Part shown: in pieces, positions 1-5,432 of the stretch
How the letters are laid out: the number at the start of each line of letters is the position of its first letter
How positions within the stretch are numbered: the first letter of the stretch is position 1
Source: Pelagibius sp050290145
Lineage (GTDB): Bacteria; Pseudomonadota; Alphaproteobacteria; Kiloniellales; Kiloniellaceae
DNA: 16,237 bases
NCBI GenBank assembly: GCA_050290145.1
Contig: JBNKHC010000300.1
Location: 1 to 16,237, forward strand
Direction of reading: 5' to 3'
The notes under the pieces: model-generated
What the model saw: only the letters and a program-made list of their open reading frames with translations
What the model was told of the DNA's origin: nothing
Database searches by the model: none
Position numbers and translations under genes: made by a program

Positions 1-98
1 ACGTGGTCATGCAGCGGCTCGCCGAGCTGGGCAGCCGCAGGAAAAAGAAGAAGCCGGAGAGCGGCGCGCCCCCGCCTGTCGAGAGCGCCGCCGACTGA
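1..98 (+). CDS. C-terminal end of an unidentified protein (partial)
   Basis: The window opens inside a reading frame (first full codon at base 3) that stops with TGA at 96-98. Nearly every third base is G or C, as in the confident genes here, so it is probably a true coding end. The 31 visible residues comprise a short segment (VVMQRLAELGS), a basic cluster (RRKKKK) and a Pro/Ala-rich acidic tail. That suggests a flexible, probably cytoplasmic C-terminus, but no family can be named. The gene converges on the regulator, with only nine bases between the two stop codons and no obvious terminator between them. Its function, and whether it belongs to the carnitine locus, cannot be judged. Confidence 0.5.
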   Translation, partial: VVMQRLAELGSRRKKKKPESGAPPPVESAAD

Positions 99-107
99 GA
101 AGGCCCG

Positions 108-1103
108 CTAGGCGGCGCTGGCCCGGCGGTAGGCGCTGGGGCTCATGGCGAAGTGCTGGCGGAAGATCCGCGAGAAAGCCGAGTGCGAGCCGAAACCGCA
201 GCGCACGGCGATAACCTGCATGGAAAGCCGGGTATCGAGCAGCAGGCGGCGGGCCGCCTGCAGACGCAGGCGCAGGTAGTAGCTGCCCGGCCCCATGCCG
301 AGCGCCTGCTTGAAGAGCTGTTCCAGGGTGCGCACCGATATCTTGAGGCGCCGGGCGATGGCCGCCGTGGTCAGCGGGCCGTCCAGGTGCTGCTCCATGA
401 GGCGGATGGCCGCGGCGACCCGCGGCTCGTGGCCGGCAAGGCGTCCCAGGGAGATCAGCGGCTGGGCGTCGGTGGCGGCGTGGGCCTCGTCGTAGATGAA
501 GACGCTCGCGACCTCGAGCGCCAGGGGATAGCCGAAGCGCCGGCGGATCAGATGCAGCATGAGGTCGAAGCTGGGCGAGGCGCCGCCGGCGGTGAAGACG
601 CGCCCGTCGACGACGAAGCGGTCGGGAAGGAGGTTCACTTCCGGAAAGCGCACGGCGAAATCCTCCAGGTCCTCCCAGTGGGTGGTCGCCGCATGGCCGT
701 CCAGGAGGCCGGCGCGGGCCAGCAGCCAGGTCCCCGCCTCGACGCCGCCCAGGGCGCGGAAGCGGCGCGCCGCCGCGCGCAGCCGGGCCAGGGCGTCCTT
801 GTCCACATGGCGCTCCTGGTTGAACCCGGCCACGACGATCAGGGCATCGCCTTCCAGATCGCGCTCCAGCCGCCCCTCGGCCGGGACCGGCACGCCGCAG
901 GTCAGCCTGGCGGGCGCTCCGTCGGGCGTGACGATGCGCCAGGAGAACAGCGGCCGGCGCGCCACCCGGTTGGCCGCCCGCAGCGGATCGAGGGTCGAGG
1001 CCAGCGACATCATCGAGGAGTCGGGAAGCAGCAGCAGCGTCACCGCCAGCGGCCTGTCGGTCGAGGCGTCGGCGGGCGCGAAGAGGGAGATTTCGCTTTT
1101 CAT
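108..1103 (-). CDS. cdhR: GlxA-family AraC-type transcriptional regulator, likely carnitine regulator CdhR
   Basis: This 331-residue protein has the two-part layout of GlxA/CdhR/GbdR regulators. A DJ-1/PfpI-like sensor domain spans about residues 18-195, and a C-terminal AraC double helix-turn-helix spans about 225-328. The second helix-turn-helix contains the typical IAVRCGFGSHSAFSRIFRQHF segment (298-318). The sensor keeps the GLLDGHAATTHWED stretch (132-145), but the usual DJ-1 nucleophile cysteine position appears to be Glu122 (VEAGTW), so it should bind a ligand rather than catalyse. It is transcribed away from cdhC. In Pseudomonas, CdhR is the regulator next to the carnitine dehydrogenase genes and responds to carnitine; the same role is inferred here. 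I chose the ATG at 1103 because a purine-rich GAAGAAGA lies just upstream. A TTG at 1127 would add eight residues (MTIYEEDL). The exact inducer is unproven. Confidence 0.85.
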   Translation of the reverse strand: MKSEISLFAPADASTDRPLAVTLLLLPDSSMMSLASTLDPLRAANRVARRPLFSWRIVTPDGAPARLTCGVPVPAEGRLERDLEGDALIVVAGFNQERHVDKDALARLRAAARRFRALGGVEAGTWLLARAGLLDGHAATTHWEDLEDFAVRFPEVNLLPDRFVVDGRVFTAGGASPSFDLMLHLIRRRFGYPLALEVASVFIYDEAHAATDAQPLISLGRLAGHEPRVAAAIRLMEQHLDGPLTTAAIARRLKISVRTLEQLFKQALGMGPGSYYLRLRLQAARRLLLDTRLSMQVIAVRCGFGSHSAFSRIFRQHFAMSPSAYRRASAA

Positions 1104-1180
1104 CAAGTCTTCTTCGTAAATCGTCAATCATAAAACTGCAAGGACGTCATCATCCCCCGGATCAACAGGGAGGATCCCCC
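1104..1180. promoter_or_regulatory. Divergent promoter/operator region between cdhR and the carnitine operon
   Basis: Seventy-seven bases separate the two start codons, and the left half is clearly more AT-rich than the coding DNA. On the minus strand a TATGAT (bases 1127-1132) lies about 24 bases before the cdhR ATG and fits a -10 box, but I see no convincing -35 box at the right distance. On the plus strand AGGGAGG at 1167-1173 is a strong ribosome binding site for cdhC, sitting in the loop of a 5-bp inverted repeat (GGATC 1159-1163, GATCC 1173-1177). GACGTC (1144-1149) is a palindrome that could be part of an operator. CdhR most likely binds here and controls both directions. The binding site is inferred, not identified. 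Confidence 0.55.
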
Positions 1181-2092
1181 ATGACGCTGCAGCCCAGCCG
1201 CGACGTCTTCATCACCTGCGCCGTCACCGGGTCGGGCGGGACCCAGGACCGCAGCCCGCACGTCCCGCGCTCGCCGCAACAGATCGCCGAGAGCGCCATC
1301 GACGCGGCCAAGGCGGGGGCCGCGATCGTCCACTGCCACGTCCGCGACCCTGAAACGGGAGCACCGCGGCGGGACGTCCATCTCTATCGCGAGGTGACCG
1401 AGCGCATCCGCGACGCCGAGGTCGACGTGGTGCTGAACCTGACCGCGGGCATGGGCGGCGATCTGGTCTTCGGCTCCGCCGAAGCGCCGCTGCCGCTGAA
1501 CCCCGCGGGAACGGACATGGCGGGCGCCAGCGAACGCATGGAACACGTGCGCCAGTGCCTGCCGGAAATCACCACCTTGGACTGCGGCACCATGAACTTC
1601 GCCGAGGCCGACTACGTGATGACCAACACGCCCGGCATGCTGCGCGCCATGGGCTCGATGATGACCGAACTGGGCGTCAAGCCGGAGATCGAGGCCTTCG
1701 ACACGGGTCACCTCTGGTTTGCCAAGGAACTGGTCAGGGAAGGAGTCCTCAAGGACGACCCCCTGGTGCAGCTCTGCATGGGCGTGCCCTGGGGCGCGCC
1801 CAACGACCTGAACACCCTTCTGGCGATGGTCAACAATATCCCGCCGAACTGGACCTGGTCGGCCTTCTCCCTCGGCCGCTACCAGATGCCCTACGTCGCC
1901 GCAGCCGTCCTGGGCGGGGGCAACGTGCGCGTCGGCCTGGAGGACAATCTCTGGCTGGAGAAGGGCGTGCTGGCCACCAATGCGCAGCTCGTCGAGCGGG
2001 CCGTCACCATCATCGAGAACCTGGGCGCGCGCGTCCTGGGTCCCGAAGAGGTCCGCGCCAAGCTGGGCCTTACAAAGCGGGCACCGAAATAG
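1181..2092 (+). CDS. cdhC: 3-dehydrocarnitine cleavage enzyme (BKACE/DUF849 family)
   Basis: This 303-residue protein belongs to the beta-keto acid cleavage enzymes (BKACE, formerly DUF849; annotated as 3-keto-5-aminohexanoate cleavage proteins). They use Zn2+ to cleave a beta-keto acid with acetyl-CoA. The zinc-site HxH is H51/H53 in VHCHVRDPETG, the conserved Glu is E254 in VRVGLED, and R250 lies just before it. The length is typical of the family. Beside a carnitine dehydrogenase, the expected substrate is 3-dehydrocarnitine, giving betainyl-CoA and acetoacetate, as known for CdhC. It is the first gene of the operon, begins behind a strong AGGGAGG site seven bases before the ATG, and is followed by the HD gene after 32 bases. 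The family call is very secure. Substrate identity rests on context. Confidence 0.92.
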   Translation: MTLQPSRDVFITCAVTGSGGTQDRSPHVPRSPQQIAESAIDAAKAGAAIVHCHVRDPETGAPRRDVHLYREVTERIRDAEVDVVLNLTAGMGGDLVFGSAEAPLPLNPAGTDMAGASERMEHVRQCLPEITTLDCGTMNFAEADYVMTNTPGMLRAMGSMMTELGVKPEIEAFDTGHLWFAKELVREGVLKDDPLVQLCMGVPWGAPNDLNTLLAMVNNIPPNWTWSAFSLGRYQMPYVAAAVLGGGNVRVGLEDNLWLEKGVLATNAQLVERAVTIIENLGARVLGPEEVRAKLGLTKRAPK

Positions 2093-2124
2093 GCCCGAAC
2101 GACACAAGCCTTTGGGAGGCGTCG

Positions 2125-2748
2125 ATGGAAAAGGTCAAGTTCACCGCCATGAATGATGGCGATCGCGAGGACTACGAACTGCTGACCAGGTTCGAGATCG
2201 AATACGCGTCGAAGACCGGCGATCGGCTGCTGAAGGCGCTGCTTGATCTCGAGAGCGGCTTGTCCGGCTATCAGGTCAGCCGCCTCGACCACTCGCTGCA
2301 GAGCGCCACGCGGGCCTGGCGCGACGGGGCCGATACCGACTGGGTGGTCGCGGCGCTGCTGCACGACATCGGCGACATTATGGCGCCCTACAATCATGCC
2401 GCCTGCGCCGCGGCGATCCTCAGGCCCTTCCTGCGCGAGCAGTGCGTCTGGGTGGTGGAAACGCACGGCGACTTCCAGCGCCTCTACTACGCCCATCACC
2501 TGGGCGGGAACCGCAACGCCCGGGAGCAGTACCGGGGCCATCCCTATTTCGACGACTGCGCCGAATTCTGCGAGCGCTGGGACCAGCCCAGCTTCGATCC
2601 CGCCTATCCGCAGGAGGGAATCGGGTTCTTCGAAGACATGGTTCGCGAGGTCTTCGCGCGCCCGGCCTGGGACCCCTCAGTGATCCGGGCCGGCGAGCGC
2701 CTGCCCCTGTGCAATCCCACCCTGGCCGCCGAAAGGGCCGCTGCATGA
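2125..2748 (+). CDS. HD-domain protein of unknown function in the carnitine operon (PhnZ/TmpB-like metal site)
   Basis: This 207-residue cytoplasmic protein has one HD domain. Visible candidate metal ligands are H56 (LDHSLQSA), H80-D81 (LLHDIGD), H91 (NHAACAA), H114 (VETHGDFQ) and D153 (RWDQ). The six-ligand set, and the 24-residue step from the first His to the HD pair, resemble the diiron HD oxygenases PhnZ and TmpB more than simple one-metal HD phosphohydrolases. However, the Tyr/Glu pair that PhnZ carries before its first His is not conserved: Tyr49 occupies the Glu position. TmpB makes glycine betaine from a hydroxylated trimethylaminoethylphosphonate, so a quaternary-amine substrate is conceivable. 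I recall close homologues beside alphaproteobacterial carnitine genes, but know of no assigned function. The start at 2125 follows GGGAGG at 2114-2119; the frame is open further upstream only as an overlap of cdhC. Its stop overlaps the next start (ATGA). Confidence 0.85.
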   Translation: MEKVKFTAMNDGDREDYELLTRFEIEYASKTGDRLLKALLDLESGLSGYQVSRLDHSLQSATRAWRDGADTDWVVAALLHDIGDIMAPYNHAACAAAILRPFLREQCVWVVETHGDFQRLYYAHHLGGNRNAREQYRGHPYFDDCAEFCERWDQPSFDPAYPQEGIGFFEDMVREVFARPAWDPSVIRAGERLPLCNPTLAAERAAA

Positions 2749-4253
2749 CACCTATCAAGAAGGCGGCCGCCATCGGCGGCGGCGTGATCGGGGCCGGCTG
2801 GATCGCCCGCCTGCTGGAGCACGGCGTCGACGTGGCGGTCCACGACCCGGCGCCCGGCGCGGAAGAACGCGTCCAGGCGGTGCTCGACAACGCCGAGCGC
2901 GCCTACGCCAAGCTGACCCTGGCACCACGCCCCAAGAGAGGAAAGCTGAGCTTCCACCCGAGCATCGGCGAAGCGGTCAGCGGGTCGGACCTCATCGTCG
3001 AATCCGTGCCCGAGCGCCTGGACATCAAGCGCCAGGTCTATGCCGAGGTCGAATGCGCCGCCACGCCCACTGCCCTCATCGCTTCCTCGACCTCCGGCAT
3101 CCTGCCGAGCCAGTTGCAGGCCGAGATGATGCTGCCCGAGCGCCTGCTGGTCGCCCACCCCTTCAACCCGGTCTACCTGCTGCCGCTGGTCGAACTGGTC
3201 GGCGGCGAGAAGACCGCGCCCCAGGCCATCGAGCGCGCCAAGAAGATCTACACCAGCCTCGGCATGCACCCGCTGCACGTCCGGAAGGAGATCGAGGCCT
3301 TCGTCGCCGACCGCCTGCTGGAGGCCGTGTGGCGCGAATGCCTCTGGCTCGTTACCGACGGCATCGCCACCACCGAGGAGATCGACGACGTTATCCGCTA
3401 CGGCTTCGGCCTGCGCTGGGCCCAAATGGGCATCTTCGAGACCTACCGCATCGCCGGCGGCGAAGCGGGCATGCGCCACTTCCTGGCCCAGTTCGGCCCC
3501 TGCCTGCAGTGGCCCTGGACCAGGCTGACCGACGTGCCCGACTTCACCGATGAGCTGGTCGACCTCATCGCCAGCCAGTCCGACGCCCAGTCGGGCCATC
3601 ATTCGATCCGCGAACTGGAACGCATCCGCGACGACAACCTGATCGCCATCCTGCAGGCCCTGAAGGTGAAGGACTGGGGTGCCGGCAAGACCCTGGGCGC
3701 CCATGAACGCCGTCTCGTCGACGCTGCCGGCGCCCGCTCGGAAGACGTCGACATCTCGCAGCCCATCCCGACCCTGGACATCCGGGTACCGGCCGACTGG
3801 ACCGACTACAACAATCACATGACCGAGAGCCGCTACCTGCAGTGCTTCGCCGACGCCAGCGACGCCCTGCTGCGCCTCATCGGCGTCGACGCCGACTATG
3901 TGGCGAAGGGCGGTTCCTACTTCACCGTCGAGACCCACATCCGCCACCTGGACGAGGTGGCGGCCCTGGAGCCGGTGACCGCCACCACCCAGGTGCTGGA
4001 GGCCAAGGGCAAGAAGCTGCGCCTCTTCCACCGGCTGTTTCACGCGGACGGCCGCCTGCTGGCCACCGGCGAGCACCTGCTGCTCCACGTCAGCCTTGAG
4101 ACCCGCAGCGCCGCCGAGCCGGCCCCGGCCATCGCCGCCAGGGCGGCGGAACTGGCCGCCGCCCACGCCGGGCTCGACTGGCCCGAGGGCGCCGGCCGCG
4201 CCGTCGGCCAGCCACGCCAGGCCCAGCCCGTGAAAGCAGGAGCCGCGCCATGA
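2745..4253 (+). CDS. cdhAB: Fused L-carnitine 3-dehydrogenase / betainyl-CoA thioesterase
   Basis: This 502-residue fusion oxidises L-carnitine to 3-dehydrocarnitine with NAD+ and, through its second domain, should hydrolyse betainyl-CoA to glycine betaine. Residues 1-320 are a 3-hydroxyacyl-CoA dehydrogenase-type fold. It has the Rossmann motif GGGVIGAGW (11-19), Asp34 at the end of the second strand (NAD preference), the catalytic His138 in AHPFNP and Glu150 in VELVGG. Residues about 336-455 are a 4-hydroxybenzoyl-CoA-thioesterase-like hotdog domain with DWTDYNNHMTESRY (351-364). A 45-residue Ala/Pro-rich tail follows. In Pseudomonas, CdhA and CdhB are separate proteins; in Sinorhizobium they are fused as here. 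Translation is coupled at both ends (ATGA overlaps with the HD gene and the acyl-CoA dehydrogenase). The frame is open upstream of 2745, but that part overlaps the HD gene and lacks homology. Confidence 0.92.
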   Translation: MTPIKKAAAIGGGVIGAGWIARLLEHGVDVAVHDPAPGAEERVQAVLDNAERAYAKLTLAPRPKRGKLSFHPSIGEAVSGSDLIVESVPERLDIKRQVYAEVECAATPTALIASSTSGILPSQLQAEMMLPERLLVAHPFNPVYLLPLVELVGGEKTAPQAIERAKKIYTSLGMHPLHVRKEIEAFVADRLLEAVWRECLWLVTDGIATTEEIDDVIRYGFGLRWAQMGIFETYRIAGGEAGMRHFLAQFGPCLQWPWTRLTDVPDFTDELVDLIASQSDAQSGHHSIRELERIRDDNLIAILQALKVKDWGAGKTLGAHERRLVDAAGARSEDVDISQPIPTLDIRVPADWTDYNNHMTESRYLQCFADASDALLRLIGVDADYVAKGGSYFTVETHIRHLDEVAALEPVTATTQVLEAKGKKLRLFHRLFHADGRLLATGEHLLLHVSLETRSAAEPAPAIAARAAELAAAHAGLDWPEGAGRAVGQPRQAQPVKAGAAP

Positions 4254-5410
4254 ACTTCGGCCTCAGCGACGAGCAGCAGATGATCGTCGATACCGTGCGC
4301 AGCTTCGTCGAGAAGGAGCTCTATCCGCACGAGGCCCGGGTCGAGCGCGACGGCGAGGTGCCCCGCGAGCTGGGCGAGGAGATCGCCCGCAAGTGCCGGG
4401 ACATCGGCTTCTTCGCCGCCAACCTGCCGGAAGAGGTCGGCGGCGGCGGTCTGGGCCATCTGGACTTCACGCTTCTCGAAAGGGAACTCGGGCGCGCCTC
4501 CATGGCGCTCAGCGTCTTCTTCGGCCGGCCCTCCGGCATCCTCTTGGCCTGCGAAGGCGCGCAGCGCGAGCGCTACCTGCTGCCGGCGGCACGCGGCGAG
4601 AAGTACGACGCGCTGGCCATGTCCGAACCCGACGCCGGCTCCGACGTGCGCGGCATGAAGTGCGCCGCCCGCCCCGACGGCGACGACTGGATCGTCAACG
4701 GCACCAAGCACTTCATCAGCCACGCCGACATCGCCGACTTCGTCATCGTCTTCATCGCCACGGGCGAGGAGGAAACCGCGGCGGGACGCAAGAAGAAGAT
4801 CACCTGCTTCCTGGTCGACCGCGGCACGCCCGGCTTCGAGATCCGCAAGGGCTACACCTCCGTCTCTCACCGCGGCTACCACAACTGCATCCTCAGCTTC
4901 GACGACTGCCGCCTGCCCAAGGCGCAGATCCTGGGCGAGGTCCACCGCGGTTTCGAGCTGGCCAACGACTGGCTCTACGGGACGCGCCTGACGGTCGCCG
5001 CCATGAGTGTCGGCCGCGCCCGCCGCGCCTTCGACTACGCCGTGAACTACGCCGCCGAGCGCAAGCAGTTCGGCCAGAGGATCGGCCGCTTCCAGGGCGT
5101 CTCCTTCAAGCTGGCCGACATGGTGACGGAGATCGACGCCGCCGACTGGCTGACGCTGTCGGCCGCCTGGCGTCTGGACCAGGAGCTGCCGGCGAACCGC
5201 GAGATCGCCTCGGCCAAGCTCTATGCCACCGAGATGCTGGCGCGGGTCACCGACGAGGCGATCCAGATCCACGGCGGCATGGGACTGATGGACGACCTGC
5301 CGCTGGAGCGCTTCTGGCGCGACGCGCGGGTGGAGCGCATTTGGGACGGCACCTCGGAGATCCAGCGTCACATTATCTCCCGCGAGCTGCTGCGCCCGCT
5401 GGGGTGCTGA
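4250..5410 (+). CDS. Acyl-CoA dehydrogenase, probable gamma-butyrobetainyl-CoA dehydrogenase
   Basis: This 386-residue FAD enzyme has the full acyl-CoA dehydrogenase layout. There is an alpha-helical N-terminal domain (1-115), a beta domain with AMSEPDAGSDVRG (about 123-135) and NGTKHFISHADIADF, and a C-terminal helical domain with ERKQFGQRIGRFQ and QIHGGMGLMDDLPLERFWRDARVERI in two adjoining stretches. Between a carnitine module and caiD it should oxidise gamma-butyrobetainyl-CoA to crotonobetainyl-CoA, passing electrons to ETF. It parallels E. coli CaiA, which works in the reductive direction. The usual catalytic Glu of the medium- and short-chain enzymes (YEGTS) is Asp366 here (IWDGTSEIQ). 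The helix position that supplies the base in isovaleryl-CoA dehydrogenase aligns with a Thr, so no substitute Glu is seen. The start overlaps the previous stop (ATGA), with AGGAG at 4238-4242. Confidence 0.9.
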   Translation: MNFGLSDEQQMIVDTVRSFVEKELYPHEARVERDGEVPRELGEEIARKCRDIGFFAANLPEEVGGGGLGHLDFTLLERELGRASMALSVFFGRPSGILLACEGAQRERYLLPAARGEKYDALAMSEPDAGSDVRGMKCAARPDGDDWIVNGTKHFISHADIADFVIVFIATGEEETAAGRKKKITCFLVDRGTPGFEIRKGYTSVSHRGYHNCILSFDDCRLPKAQILGEVHRGFELANDWLYGTRLTVAAMSVGRARRAFDYAVNYAAERKQFGQRIGRFQGVSFKLADMVTEIDAADWLTLSAAWRLDQELPANREIASAKLYATEMLARVTDEAIQIHGGMGLMDDLPLERFWRDARVERIWDGTSEIQRHIISRELLRPLGC

Positions 5411-5432
5411 TGCAAAGGGGATGCTGAGGACC

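Noticed and set aside
7..1131. 374-codon minus-strand frame beginning at the ATG at 1131, overlapping cdhR in another frame
   Set aside because: The translation is arginine/proline-rich and without domains. The neighbouring frame encodes an unmistakable AraC/GlxA regulator.
1152..1180. Direct repeat ATCCCCC (1152-1158 and 1174-1180) before cdhC
   Set aside because: Seven bases, rich in C, in a GC-rich genome; not enough to call an operator.
1555..2124. Upstream extension of the HD-protein frame through cdhC
   Set aside because: The frame is open only by chance inside cdhC. The start at 2125 has its own GGGAGG site and the HD family begins there.
2604..4166. Long minus-strand open frame (about 520 codons) opposite cdhAB
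   Set aside because: The plus strand encodes a complete dehydrogenase-thioesterase fusion; the minus translation shows no motif.
5410..5427. Tiny open frame (ATG to TGA, five codons) between the dehydrogenase and the ligase
   Set aside because: It is too short to support as a gene and arises where two start candidates of the ligase lie close together.
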